Origin: DUPQ01 sp041678685
GTDB taxonomy: Bacteria; Bacillota; Clostridia; DUPQ01
DNA length: 15,591 bases
Direction: 5' to 3'
Assembly (NCBI GenBank): GCA_041678685.1
Contig: JBAYNV010000034.1
Span: forward strand, 1-15,591
The translations under genes were made by a program, and so were the position numbers. The notes under the pieces were generated by a model that did not search any database, had not been told where the DNA came from, and was given only the letters and a program-made list of their open reading frames with translations. Below, one piece after another: positions 1 through 9,322 of the stretch (positions within the stretch are counted from its first letter, which is position 1; every line of letters starts with the position of its first letter).

Positions 1-3000
1 GTTTCTTATAAGAGTCTGATGCGCTTCAGATAATCCCAGTTCCCACGGAAGCCCGGCATTATGTATGGAGCTTTGCGGCGCTGCGCCTGTTCCCCCGTCA
101 TAACCTGATATCAGGACCACCTGTGCGCCTGCTTTTGCCACTCCGGCAGCGATAGTGCCTACACCGGCTTCAGAAACAAGCTTGACCGATATACGCGCAT
201 CACAGTTGGCATTTTTAAGATCATATATCAGCTGCGCCAGATCCTCTATTGAGTATATATCATGATGCGGAGGAGGAGAGATCAGACATACTCCGGGTGT
301 TGAATAACGTGTCTTGGCTATCCATGGATATACTTTTTCACCGGGCAGATGCCCTCCTTCCCCGGGTTTTGCACCCTGTGCCATTTTGATCTGTATTTCC
401 TTTGCACTTATAAGATACTCGCTTGTCACTCCGAAGCGGCCTGAAGCCACCTGTTTGATCGCGCTTGAACGTTCGGTGCCGAGCCTCTCGGGCATTTCCC
501 CGCCTTCACCCGAATTGGATTTCCCTCCTATCCTGTTCATGGCAATAGCCATGCATTCGTGTGCTTCCTTAGAAATCGAACCGTAGGACATGGCTCCCGT
601 TTTGAAACGTTTGACAATGCTTTCGACAGGCTCGACATCCTCTATCGGTATGCCGCCGTCTTTTTTATATGCAAATTCAAGTAATCCGCGTAATGTATGC
701 AGTCTGCTTTCATCATCTACCATATGCGTATACTCTTTGAACAGCTGATAGCTGTCTTTCTGCGTTGCCCTCTGTAATGCAATGATCGTCTTAGGATCAT
801 AAAGATGGTATTCTTTATCTGCACCGCTTCGAAGGTTATGCGCACCTGAGCTGTCAAGAGTCGGATCGATGTCCAGACCTAAAGGATCGAAAGCCTTGTT
901 GTGCCGGTACTCGACATCTTCGCTTATTTCCTCCAGACCTATCCCCCCGATACGGCTTACCGTGTTCGTAAAATACATATCTATCACGTCCTGTCTGATA
1001 CCTACGGCTTCAAATATCTTTGATGACTGGTATGACTGTATCGTCGATATACCCATTTTTGATGCGATCTTCACGACGCCGTGCAGGATCGCCTGATTGT
1101 AGTCTTTGATAGCCGTACTGCAGTCTTTATCCAGGATGCCCAGGTCGATGCATTCACCGATGCATTCCTGCGCAAGATAAGGATTTATGGCGCATGCCCC
1201 GAAACCGAACAGTGTGGCAAAATGATGCACATCACGTGGCTCAGCGCTTTCAAGGATGATCGATATCGCGGTGCTTTTCTTTGTGCGTACCAGATATTGT
1301 TCAACAGCTGAAACTGCAAGCAGAGACGGGATGGCGACATGATTCTCGTCAACGCCTTTATCTGACAAAATGATTATATTCGCGCCATTATGATACGAAC
1401 GGTCAAGCGCTACGAAAAGCGACTCCAGTGCTTTTTCAAGAGAAGTGTTCTTATAGTACAGAAGAGTAACGGTCTCCACGTGCAGGCCTTCGTGCTTCAT
1501 GCTTTTTATTTTCATAAGATCCAGACTTGTAAGGATCGGATTGTTGATCTGCAGAACTGTGCAGTTTTCCGCTTTTTCCTCGAGAAGATTCCCATCAGAA
1601 CCCGCATAAACGGAAGTATCAGTGACTATATCCTCACGTATGCAGTCAAGCGGCGGATTGGTAACCTGCGCAAACAGCTGTTTGAAATAGTTGAACAGAG
1701 GCTGATGATTATTCGAAAGCACCGCTAAAGGGATATCTATACCCATCGAGGTAGTGGATTCTATACCATTCTTTGCCATAGGTATGATGGCTCTTTTCAC
1801 ATCCTCATAACTGTATCCGAATGCCTTATACAGGCGGTCACGCTGCTTTTGAGTATGGTTTTCCACGCGTTTGTTCGGGATCGGAAGATCTTTCAGTTCG
1901 ATCAGGTTACTATCCAGCCACTCACCGTAAGGCTGCCTGCCTGCATAATATTCCTTGCACTCTTCATCTGATATGACCCTTCCCTCTACGGTATCGACAA
2001 GAAGCATCTTCCCCGGCTGAAGGCGTGATTTCATTACGATCTTTTCTGCAGGTATGTCCAGTACTCCTACTTCCGAAGACAGTATAAGCATATCATCAGT
2101 AGTTATACAGTAACGTGACGGGCGCAGTCCGTTACGGTCAAGGATAGCTCCTACTTTGTCCCCGTCTGAAAACAGGATGGATGCAGGGCCATCCCATGGT
2201 TCCATCATTGTAGAATAATATCTGTACAGATCCTTCTTCATCATCCCTATATTCTTGTCTTTCCTCCAGGGCTCCGGTATGGTGACCATCAATGCCAATG
2301 GCAGATCAAAACCGTTCATGATAAGAAATTCCAAAGTATTATCCAGCATTGCTGAATCCGAACCGGATGTATTTATAGCAGGCAGGATCTTTTCCATATT
2401 ATCTTTCATAACGCTGCTTGACATGGTTTCTTCACGTGCAAACATACGGTCCACATTGCCCCGTATGGTATTTATTTCACCGTTATGGAGTATGACTCTG
2501 TTAGGATGCGCACGTTCCCAGCTTGGATCCGTATTAGTTGAAAAACGGGAATGGACAAGCGCAATAGCTGTTTCGTAGTCCTCACTTTCAAGATCCGGAT
2601 AAAATTTCCTAAGCTGATGTACAAGAAACATGCCTTTATAGACAATAGTCCGGCTGGAAAGGGAACAGACATACGTACCGGCATTGATGTGTTCGAATAA
2701 ACGCCGGGCAATATAGAGTTTACGGTCAAAGGGCAGCCCCTTTCCCACGCCTTCCGGCCGCTGTATGAAACACTGCATTATATACGGCATGCATGAATGC
2801 GCCTTCGCGCCTAATATCACAGGATTGACCGGCACATCACGCCAGCCCAGAAACTTTAAGCCTTCTTTCCTTACTATGTTTTCAAACATTTTTCTGGCCT
2901 GATTGCGTTTTACCGTATCCTGAGGAAAAAAGAACATGCCTACGCCGTAATCCCTTTCTCCTCCCAGCTTTATATTCCTCTTTGCAGCCGCTTCGTTAAA

Positions 3001-3210
3001 GAACTTATGCGAGATGGCAAGCATTATGCCTACGCCGTCGCCTGTTTCGCATGTAGCATCCTTGCCTGCACGGTGCTCAAGTTTTTCCACTATTTTTAAT
3101 GCATCATCCACGATCTTATGGGAAGCATGACCTTTAATGTCTACGATCGCACCGATCCCGCATGCATCGTGTTCAAATGATGATTCATATAGCCCTGTTC
3201 CGGTTGTCAT
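1..3210 (-). CDS. gltB: glutamate synthase (GOGAT) large subunit, 3' end outside window
   Basis: Large subunit of glutamate synthase, which transfers the amide nitrogen of glutamine to 2-oxoglutarate to give two glutamates. The ATG at 3210 begins a reading frame that stays open for 1070 codons to the left edge. Family members are about 1500 residues, so roughly the last 430, with the iron-sulfur cysteines and the C-terminal beta-helix, are missing. Seen in order: a class II glutaminase domain whose nucleophile is Cys17 in EHDACGIG after a 16-residue propeptide, then HSRFSTNT and HNGEINTIRGN. A central domain follows, then the FMN/synthase domain with GSISKEAH, the glycine-rich GGKSNSGEGGE, GAKPGEGGHLPG and, at the edge, GYDGGTGAAP. 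The start ATG overlaps the asnB stop as ATGA, so translation is probably coupled. The small subunit gltD is not in view and may lie further left. Confidence 0.96.
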   Translation of the reverse strand, partial: MTTGTGLYESSFEHDACGIGAIVDIKGHASHKIVDDALKIVEKLEHRAGKDATCETGDGVGIMLAISHKFFNEAAAKRNIKLGGERDYGVGMFFFPQDTVKRNQARKMFENIVRKEGLKFLGWRDVPVNPVILGAKAHSCMPYIMQCFIQRPEGVGKGLPFDRKLYIARRLFEHINAGTYVCSLSSRTIVYKGMFLVHQLRKFYPDLESEDYETAIALVHSRFSTNTDPSWERAHPNRVILHNGEINTIRGNVDRMFAREETMSSSVMKDNMEKILPAINTSGSDSAMLDNTLEFLIMNGFDLPLALMVTIPEPWRKDKNIGMMKKDLYRYYSTMMEPWDGPASILFSDGDKVGAILDRNGLRPSRYCITTDDMLILSSEVGVLDIPAEKIVMKSRLQPGKMLLVDTVEGRVISDEECKEYYAGRQPYGEWLDSNLIELKDLPIPNKRVENHTQKQRDRLYKAFGYSYEDVKRAIIPMAKNGIESTTSMGIDIPLAVLSNNHQPLFNYFKQLFAQVTNPPLDCIREDIVTDTSVYAGSDGNLLEEKAENCTVLQINNPILTSLDLMKIKSMKHEGLHVETVTLLYYKNTSLEKALESLFVALDRSYHNGANIIILSDKGVDENHVAIPSLLAVSAVEQYLVRTKKSTAISIILESAEPRDVHHFATLFGFGACAINPYLAQECIGECIDLGILDKDCSTAIKDYNQAILHGVVKIASKMGISTIQSYQSSKIFEAVGIRQDVIDMYFTNTVSRIGGIGLEEISEDVEYRHNKAFDPLGLDIDPTLDSSGAHNLRSGADKEYHLYDPKTIIALQRATQKDSYQLFKEYTHMVDDESRLHTLRGLLEFAYKKDGGIPIEDVEPVESIVKRFKTGAMSYGSISKEAHECMAIAMNRIGGKSNSGEGGEMPERLGTERSSAIKQVASGRFGVTSEYLISAKEIQIKMAQGAKPGEGGHLPGEKVYPWIAKTRYSTPGVCLISPPPHHDIYSIEDLAQLIYDLKNANCDARISVKLVSEAGVGTIAAGVAKAGAQVVLISGYDGGTGAAPQSSIHNAGLPWELGLSEAHQTLIRN

Positions 3211-4814
3211 GTCTGCACCGCTCCTCTTTCATATATTTTCCCGCTGTCCCCGTAATTCGATAATACCCTTGCTGAAGGATCGGTGACATCGCATCCTTTC
3301 CATGCCTTGTTCGGCATCCAGAAGCCTGCCACCATTTCCGCCTGACCGGGATAATATTTTTCAAATAAGTCACGGTACAGCAATGATTCTTTGGTAAAAG
3401 GTTTTGCATAAACATATTTTTCGCAGCCCGTTACGAATTCCCTGTCGGTATAGCTAAGATCCGCATATTCTTTCAGATGATCCACCATAGAATGCCCCAT
3501 CGCGTCGCTGAAGGCTGCTTTTTCACGGTACAGTATCTCATATGGAAGATAGTCACCTTCGAAAGCAAGGCGCAGCAGGTATTTGCCTTTGTTATATATA
3601 TTCATCTTTTTGCCGGGATCTATTGCCATTACATATTTAACAAAATCCAGATCACCGAACGGTACTCGGGCTTCAAGCGAGTTGACGGAAATACAGCGGT
3701 CTGCCCGCAGTACATCATACATATACAGCTGATGTATCCTCTTCTGTGACTCAAGCTGGAATTCCTGTGCGTTTGGTGCAAAGTCTGTGTACTTATACCC
3801 GAACAGTTCGTCCGAGATCTCTCCTGTAAGAAGCACCCGGATATCAGTCGTTTCATGTATCACCATGCAGACGAGATACATGCCTATGCTGGCTCTTATC
3901 GTGGTTATGTCGTATGTACCCAGTATGGAAATGACAGTCTCCAGGGCATCAAGCACATCCTCTTTTGTGATGATCACTTCTGTATGATCGCTGTGGATAT
4001 AGTCGGCTACGACTTTTGCATATTTAAGGTCTATAGCATCATTTGTCATACCTATGGCGAATGTACGTATCGGCTTACTCTGTACCTTAGCGGCAATGGA
4101 GCATACCAGTGAACTGTCCAGCCCGCCGCTTAAAAGAAATCCTACAGGAACGTCGGAATCAAGTCTTTTTACGATGCCTGCTGCCAGTTTGTCATGGATG
4201 CTTTTACATACCATATCTATATCGTCACAAATCACAGTCTTCACTTCTGTTATATCACAGTAGCAAATGAATTTACCGTCAGCATAATAGTGTCCCGGGG
4301 GGAATGGCATTACTCTGCCGGTCAGCCCAATGAGGTTCTTTGCCTCACTGGCAAACATTATGGTGCCTATATCGCTATAACCGTAAAACAACGGGCGTAT
4401 TCCTATCGGATCACGTGCAGCTACATATGAATCCTTTTTTGCATCGTACAGGATCATGGCAAATTCCGAGTCTAACATTCTGAACATGTCCAGACCGTAC
4501 TCAAAGTACATAGGAAGCAGTATCTCGCAATCGGATCCGCTTTTGAATGTATAACCTTTTTCAAGAAGACCGGCTTTTATGGCGCGGAATCCATATATTT
4601 CCCCATTGCAGACCAGATAATGTCCGTCAAGGGTGAAAGGCTGCATGCCTTCCTTCTGAAGCCCCATTATAGCCAAGCGGTGGAAACCCAGATACCCGCA
4701 GCCGGTATTTACTATCCGGCTGGCATCGGGTCCTCTCGATATCGTACGGTCAAAGTATTTTTTAAATTCCGGGCGGGTGATATCATTACCGCAGAATCCC
4801 ATGATTGAACACAT
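3207..4814 (-). CDS. asnB: asparagine synthetase, glutamine-hydrolysing
   Basis: Makes asparagine from aspartate, ATP and glutamine in the cytosol. The 535 residues match the usual size of the AsnB class (about 550). The N-terminal glutaminase domain has Cys2 as nucleophile (MCSIMGF), which fixes the start at 4814. It also has Arg46 (GFHRLAI), CNGEIYG at 69-75 and SGSDCE at 92-97. The synthetase domain has the PP-loop SGGLDSS at 229-235 and the GEISDELFGYKY segment at 331-342, then LEARVPFGDLDFV near 380-392. An AGAGAGGA ribosome site lies 6 bases before the ATG, and the amt stop is only 15 bases upstream, so it is cotranscribed with amt. Its stop overlaps the gltB start. It therefore sits between the ammonium importer and glutamate synthase in one nitrogen operon. 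All key residues I could check are present. Confidence 0.96.
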   Translation of the reverse strand: MCSIMGFCGNDITRPEFKKYFDRTISRGPDASRIVNTGCGYLGFHRLAIMGLQKEGMQPFTLDGHYLVCNGEIYGFRAIKAGLLEKGYTFKSGSDCEILLPMYFEYGLDMFRMLDSEFAMILYDAKKDSYVAARDPIGIRPLFYGYSDIGTIMFASEAKNLIGLTGRVMPFPPGHYYADGKFICYCDITEVKTVICDDIDMVCKSIHDKLAAGIVKRLDSDVPVGFLLSGGLDSSLVCSIAAKVQSKPIRTFAIGMTNDAIDLKYAKVVADYIHSDHTEVIITKEDVLDALETVISILGTYDITTIRASIGMYLVCMVIHETTDIRVLLTGEISDELFGYKYTDFAPNAQEFQLESQKRIHQLYMYDVLRADRCISVNSLEARVPFGDLDFVKYVMAIDPGKKMNIYNKGKYLLRLAFEGDYLPYEILYREKAAFSDAMGHSMVDHLKEYADLSYTDREFVTGCEKYVYAKPFTKESLLYRDLFEKYYPGQAEMVAGFWMPNKAWKGCDVTDPSARVLSNYGDSGKIYERGAVQT

Positions 4815-4829
4815 ATATATTCCTCTCTG

Positions 4830-6839
4830 TCACTCAACATCCTGAAGCGCGTCATATCCTTCTTCTCCGGTACGCACTTTTACAACATTCTCGACATCAT
4901 ATACAAAGATCTTTCCATCGCCTATATTACCTGTATAAAGAGTTTTTCTGGCTGTTTCGATGACTGTTCTCACAGGCACTTTGGCCACTACGACTTCCAC
5001 CTGTACTTTAGGAAGAAGGTTGATCTCTTTTTCCACGCCACGGTAATATTCGGTCTTGCCCTTCTGCATTCCACAACCAAGGACCTGCGTCACTGTCATG
5101 CCGCTCACGCCTATTTCGTTCAATGCTTCTTTTAAAGCTTCAAATTTGCTTTGTTTGGTGATTATATCTATCTTTGTCATTTTCACGCCTGCAGTAACCG
5201 ATGACATATGCTTTGTGACCACTTCTACAGGTATAGCCCTGTCGATATAGGATGAAGGGATATACGGCTTTTTCACAGTAGTTCCCTTGAATCTGGCAAG
5301 TTGCCTGATCGGAGCATTGTCGTCAGAGTCATAATCCAGTTCCGACCTTATGATCTGGCTGTCGGGATATGCAAGCACTCCCATTTCGGGAATATCCAAT
5401 CCGTCCAGCTCTGCCTCAGGTGACACCCTAAGTCCCCAAACCTTATCAAGCGCTTTAAAGAACAGGTATGATCCTCCAAAGCCGTATATGATCAGCACCG
5501 CTACGGCAATCAGCTGTGCAAGAAGCTGTGAAGCGTCTCCGTAGAGCAGGCCTTTAACTGTGCCTGTAACACCGTTCACTCCGTCACCGTATGTGCCATC
5601 AGCAAACAGCCCCAGTGCAATGATCCCCCATACGCCATTCACGCAGTGTACGGAGATAGCGCCGACAGGATCATCTATTCTTAATTTGTTTTCTATAAAA
5701 GGCACCGATATACAGACAAGCATCGCGGCTATAAAGCCGATCACAAGAGCAGCAATACCGTTTACATATGCACAGGGAGCCGTAATGGCGACCAATCCTG
5801 CAAGAGCTCCGTTAGCAGTCATGGACGGATCCGGTTTACCGAATTTAAGCCACATATATGCCATTGCTACAAGCCCTCCTACCGCACCGGATATCATGGT
5901 ATTTGTGGCAACGACCGCAAGCCTGAAGTCTGATGCATTCATCGTTGAACTTGCGTTGAATGCGAACCAGCAGAAGAAAAGTATTATAGTTCCTACTATA
6001 GCCATAGGTATGTCATGCCCTGGGAAAGCTCGTACTGTACCGTCCTTTTTGTATTTGCCTATCCTTGGCCCGAGGACTATCGCACCTGAAAGAGCGATCA
6101 TTCCACCCATGGCGTGAACGACTGCGGAACCTGCAAAGTCTACAACTCCGTGCCCTATCCCGAAGTTCTTTCCTAATGTGGAAAGCCATCCTCCGCCCCA
6201 TACCCAGTTTGCAAACAGGGGGTACAGTATCATTGAGATAAAGAATGATGTGATTACTACCGCGGAGTATTTGACTCTTTCAGCCATTGCTCCTGTTGGT
6301 ATCGTTACGGTCGTATCCATAAATACCATCTGAAAGAAGAATAATGCATATATGCCCGCATCATATGTCCCGCTCAGAGCAAAGCCTTTCAGTCCCATGA
6401 TACCGCCAAGACCCGGTATCGAAAGCATTGAACTTAATACCGAACTGTCCGTACCCAAAGAAGCGGCACCACCTGAACCTCCCATCTGCAGAGCGAATCC
6501 TACAAGGAAATATCCCACAGCGCCAACGAGGAAGACCATAAAGTTCATAGTCATAATATGCGCCGCATTCTTTCTTCGGCAGAAGCCTGTTTCAACCATG
6601 GCGAATCCGCACTGGAAGAAAAATATGAGGAAACCGCATATCATCACCCATACATAATTCGAACCCATATATGCCTTATTCGCAATGTCCGCGACATCGC
6701 CGAGAGTTTCTTCCCCGGTCGTTTCGGTATATGAGGAACCTGCCGGATCCTCCCCTTCTGCTGATACTGTTACCGTCATTACCGAAGTAATGATGATCAG
6801 TATCAATAAAACCCCTATAAATCTTTTCAACCCTTTCAT
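4830..6839 (-). CDS. amt: ammonium transporter with fused C-terminal PII domain
   Basis: 669-residue Amt/Mep/Rh channel carrying its own PII regulator. Residues 1-27 look like a signal peptide (KR, hydrophobic run, cleavage near VSA). About eleven membrane helices follow to about residue 465. Conserved Amt residues are visible: NWVWGGGWL at 211-219, Asp234 in GVVDFAGS, and the pore histidine pair His242 (VVHAMGG) and His398 (SVHCVNGVWG). A cytosolic linker of roughly 85 residues joins a complete PII domain at about 554-669. This has a T-loop around 588-606 (GKTEYYRGVEKEIN), then LLPKVQVEVVV, the nucleotide-binding B-loop TGNIGDGKIF at 636-645 and the C-terminal KVRTGEEG. The residue matching the uridylylated Tyr51 of enterobacterial GlnB is Lys604. 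AGGAGG sits 10 bases before the ATG. In trimeric Amt a fused PII trimer could plug the pores in response to ATP/ADP/2-oxoglutarate; this is inference from known GlnK-AmtB complexes. Confidence 0.96.
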   Translation of the reverse strand: MKGLKRFIGVLLILIIITSVMTVTVSAEGEDPAGSSYTETTGEETLGDVADIANKAYMGSNYVWVMICGFLIFFFQCGFAMVETGFCRRKNAAHIMTMNFMVFLVGAVGYFLVGFALQMGGSGGAASLGTDSSVLSSMLSIPGLGGIMGLKGFALSGTYDAGIYALFFFQMVFMDTTVTIPTGAMAERVKYSAVVITSFFISMILYPLFANWVWGGGWLSTLGKNFGIGHGVVDFAGSAVVHAMGGMIALSGAIVLGPRIGKYKKDGTVRAFPGHDIPMAIVGTIILFFCWFAFNASSTMNASDFRLAVVATNTMISGAVGGLVAMAYMWLKFGKPDPSMTANGALAGLVAITAPCAYVNGIAALVIGFIAAMLVCISVPFIENKLRIDDPVGAISVHCVNGVWGIIALGLFADGTYGDGVNGVTGTVKGLLYGDASQLLAQLIAVAVLIIYGFGGSYLFFKALDKVWGLRVSPEAELDGLDIPEMGVLAYPDSQIIRSELDYDSDDNAPIRQLARFKGTTVKKPYIPSSYIDRAIPVEVVTKHMSSVTAGVKMTKIDIITKQSKFEALKEALNEIGVSGMTVTQVLGCGMQKGKTEYYRGVEKEINLLPKVQVEVVVAKVPVRTVIETARKTLYTGNIGDGKIFVYDVENVVKVRTGEEGYDALQDVE

Positions 6840-6849
6840 AATTTTACTT

Positions 6850-6855
6850 CCTCCT
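6850..6855 (-). promoter_or_regulatory. ribosome binding site of amt
   Basis: A perfect AGGAGG lies 10 bases before the amt ATG, in the 27-base gap after the small membrane protein gene. It is the strongest internal ribosome site of the minus-strand operon, which suggests that amt translation does not depend on coupling. Confidence 0.8.
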
Positions 6856-6866
6856 AAGTCTGCGGA

Positions 6867-7157
6867 TCATTTTTCCGCTTTTATAAACTTATCCTGCCTG
6901 TCTTTCTTAAAATTGCTCCAGGAAAATCCCTTCCCTGTTTTCTTTACTTCAGCCATTAATTTCAAGGCTGAGATCAGATACCTTATGCCAAGGAATGCTA
7001 TGACGCCTGCAAAAACAGCTCCGTGGATCTGTGTTCCCAATACAGTGAAACTTACATCATTCACAAGACTGTGTATCCCAAATGCCACACCGGCCAGGAT
7101 GATTACCAAAGCGGTGATATTGAGAAACACCATCGGTAAACAGATTTTCTTTTTCAT
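6867..7157 (-). CDS. small two-helix membrane protein between glnN and amt, unknown function
   Basis: I do not recognise a family. With the ATG at 7157 it has 96 residues: a short basic start (MKKK), a hydrophobic helix at about 9-28, a short loop, a second hydrophobic helix at about 44-66, and a lysine-rich soluble tail from 69 to the end (many K, plus D, E). A longer frame from 7199 exists, but it lies inside glnN. The ATG at 7157 makes an exact ATGA overlap with the glnN stop and begins with a plausible membrane-protein N-terminus, so I prefer it. No good Shine-Dalgarno is visible before it, so translation probably depends on termination of glnN. Its place between glutamine synthetase and the Amt-PII gene suggests a role at the membrane in ammonium assimilation, but this is context only. 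Confidence 0.8.
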   Translation of the reverse strand: MKKKICLPMVFLNITALVIILAGVAFGIHSLVNDVSFTVLGTQIHGAVFAGVIAFLGIRYLISALKLMAEVKKTGKGFSWSNFKKDRQDKFIKAEK

Positions 7158-9244
7158 ATGCTGAACAGCAGATCGCTGTATACGGGATACGGCCAGCATT
7201 TTTTTGCTGTCATGCTTTCCGCTTCATCCACTGCTTCACGAAGTTCCTGCATTTTTACCGTGACTGTCTTACAGCAGGCATCAGCATTTTCCAGACTGTC
7301 AGTGATTTTCTTCACTCTCTTCAATGCACTATCAAGAGCATTCATCCGTCGGTAGATCAGGCCTGTCAGTGAGGACAATTTCTCTGTCACTGTTTCTTCA
7401 TACTTACAGTCGACAGACTGAAGCATCGCCTTTTTCATCATTACCGATTCGCTCAACTCTTTTGTATAAGAGGACAATGCAGGCAATATATCTTTACTGA
7501 CCATATCGATCATAGTCAGTGCTTCAATGTTTATGACCTTACTGTAATTTTCCAGCATGATCTCATATCTAGAATGCAGTTCGGTTTCACTTAACACCTT
7601 GTGCGATGTGAATAAAGAGATGTTCTTCTCGTTTATTAAATACGGCAGGCATTCCGGGGTGCATTTCAAATTTAAAAGCCCGCGTTTTTCCGCTTCTTTT
7701 ATCCAATTATCGTCGTATCCGTTCCCGTTGAAAATGATACGCTTGTGTTCTTTTACCGTCTTCTTTATCAGATCGTTCATTGCGCCTGTAAAATCCCCTG
7801 CAACGCTCAATATGTCTGCAAACTGCTTTAATTCCTCTGCCACGGCGGTATTTAGGATCGTATTTGCATCTGAGATGGAAGCGCTTGAACCGACCATACG
7901 GAATTCGAACTTGTTCCCGGTAAAAGCAAACGGTGAAGTACGGTTACGGTCTGTCGTATCCTTCATGAACCTTGGAAGTATATGCACGCCAATCTTCAGC
8001 TGTTCTTTCTCTTTATTACCGCGATGCGTGCCATCTTCTATGGCATTCAGTATGTCGGTAAGCTCTGTGCCAAGGAATATCGATACGACTGCAGGAGGCG
8101 CTTCATTTGCTCCGAGCCTGTGATCATTACCTGCGCTCGCTACTGATATGCGAAGCAGATCCTGATATTCATCGACTGCTTTGATTATTACGCACAGAAA
8201 TAGCAGGAACTGAGCATTTTCCGCAGGCGTGTCTCCCGGTTCCAACAGATTTACTCCCGTATTTGTGGAAATAGACCAGTTATTGTGCTTGCCGCTTCCG
8301 TTGACTCCTTCAAACGGTTTTTCATGAAGCAGACATACCATACCGTGCTTCTTTGCGATCTTCTGCATCATCTCCATTGTAAGCTGATTGTGATCCGCCG
8401 CTATATTCGTCGTGGTGTATATGGGAGCCAGTTCGTGCTGCGAAGGAGCGACTTCATTGTGCTCTGTCTTGGCAAAAATACCGAGTTTCCATAATTCCTC
8501 GTTCAGTTCCTTCATGAATGCCGAAACACGCGGTTTTATCGAACCGAAATAATGATCTTCAAGTTCCTGTCCTTTCGGAGGTTTTGCACCGAACAGGGTA
8601 CGGCCCGTGAAGATCAGGTCTTCTCTTTTATCAAACAGCTCCCTTTCAACCAAAAAGTATTCCTGCTCAGGGCCGACAGTCGTCTTGACCGACGTCACTG
8701 TTTCATTCCCAAACAGCTTTAGTACTCTTAAGGCCTGCCTGTTTATGGCTTCCATCGAGCGGAGCAGTGGTGTCTTCTTGTCCAGCGCTTCCCCGCTGTA
8801 CGAACAGAAGGCTGTAGGTATACACAGCACTCCGTCTTTTATAAAGGCATATGAGGTAGGATCCCACGCAGTATACCCTCTCGCTTCAAAAGTGGAGCGC
8901 AATCCTCCTGACGGGAAACTGGACGCATCCGGCTCTCCCTGTACCAATTCCTTGCCGGAAAACTCCATCATTATCTTACCGTCAGCAGACGGAGCTATGA
9001 AGCTGTCATGTTTTTCAGCCGTTATACCGGTCATAGGCTGGAACCAGTGCGTAAAATGCGTAGCTCCCTTTTCAATTGCCCAGTCTTTCATGCAATTGGC
9101 GATGAAGGTCGCAACATTTATATCCAGATGATGCCCGTTCCTTGTGGTCTCCAGCAGCTGTCTGTATGTTTCCTTTGGCAGACGTTCTTTCATTACTGTG
9201 TCATTGAATACCATTGAACCGAATAATTCCGATACTGCACTCAT
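7154..9244 (-). CDS. glnN: glutamine synthetase type III
   Basis: ATP-dependent synthesis of glutamine from glutamate and ammonium. The 696 residues and the order of motifs fit the large GSIII class (about 700 residues), not GSI. Visible landmarks are FPSGGLRSTFEARGYTAWDP at 110-129, the metal-binding VGPEQEYFL at 190-198, KTEHNEVAPSQHELAP at 259-274, the GSGKHNNWSIST segment at 316-327, GANEAPPAVVSIFLG at 378-392, and DRNRTSPFAFTGNKFEFR at 432-449. The long helical C-terminal part (about 550-690) is also typical of GSIII. The start at 9244 is supported by AAGGGGTGA with about 6 bases to the ATG. It is the first gene of the minus-strand operon, preceded by its own promoter and a leader with a strong terminator hairpin (see 9277-9324), so expression is probably controlled by attenuation. 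Confidence 0.96.
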   Translation of the reverse strand: MSAVSELFGSMVFNDTVMKERLPKETYRQLLETTRNGHHLDINVATFIANCMKDWAIEKGATHFTHWFQPMTGITAEKHDSFIAPSADGKIMMEFSGKELVQGEPDASSFPSGGLRSTFEARGYTAWDPTSYAFIKDGVLCIPTAFCSYSGEALDKKTPLLRSMEAINRQALRVLKLFGNETVTSVKTTVGPEQEYFLVERELFDKREDLIFTGRTLFGAKPPKGQELEDHYFGSIKPRVSAFMKELNEELWKLGIFAKTEHNEVAPSQHELAPIYTTTNIAADHNQLTMEMMQKIAKKHGMVCLLHEKPFEGVNGSGKHNNWSISTNTGVNLLEPGDTPAENAQFLLFLCVIIKAVDEYQDLLRISVASAGNDHRLGANEAPPAVVSIFLGTELTDILNAIEDGTHRGNKEKEQLKIGVHILPRFMKDTTDRNRTSPFAFTGNKFEFRMVGSSASISDANTILNTAVAEELKQFADILSVAGDFTGAMNDLIKKTVKEHKRIIFNGNGYDDNWIKEAEKRGLLNLKCTPECLPYLINEKNISLFTSHKVLSETELHSRYEIMLENYSKVINIEALTMIDMVSKDILPALSSYTKELSESVMMKKAMLQSVDCKYEETVTEKLSSLTGLIYRRMNALDSALKRVKKITDSLENADACCKTVTVKMQELREAVDEAESMTAKKCWPYPVYSDLLFSI

Positions 9245-9276
9245 ATATTTTTCACCCCTTATCTGAAAAAATCTAT

Positions 9277-9322
9277 AAAAAAAAGCAAAGGCGTCACAAA
9301 TTTAAATCTGCGACACCTTTGC
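9277..9322 (-). terminator. intrinsic terminator in the glnN leader (attenuator)
   Basis: On the minus strand the 5' arm (9322-9304) and 3' arm (9303-9285) can form up to 19 continuous pairs, three of them G-U, around a UUUAAA centre. Eight U (9284-9277) follow directly. It lies between the predicted glnN promoter and the glnN start, so it would stop transcription before the gene unless the hairpin is disrupted. Its 5' arm contains the hexaloop and 3' arm of the alternative hairpin at 9311-9324, so the two cannot form together. On the plus strand the same stem is followed by only GTTTT, a weaker terminator. Confidence 0.88.

Noticed and set aside
5560..6117. 185-codon plus-strand open frame opposite amt
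   Set aside because: No ribosome site, and it lies entirely antisense to a clear transporter gene. It is a shadow of its codon pattern. The same holds for the plus-strand frames at 7557-8123 and 8607-9131 opposite glnN.
6867..7199. Longer start at 7199 for the small membrane protein
   Set aside because: It would overlap 46 bases of glnN with no ribosome site; the ATG at 7157 gives a normal ATGA coupling and a typical membrane-protein start.
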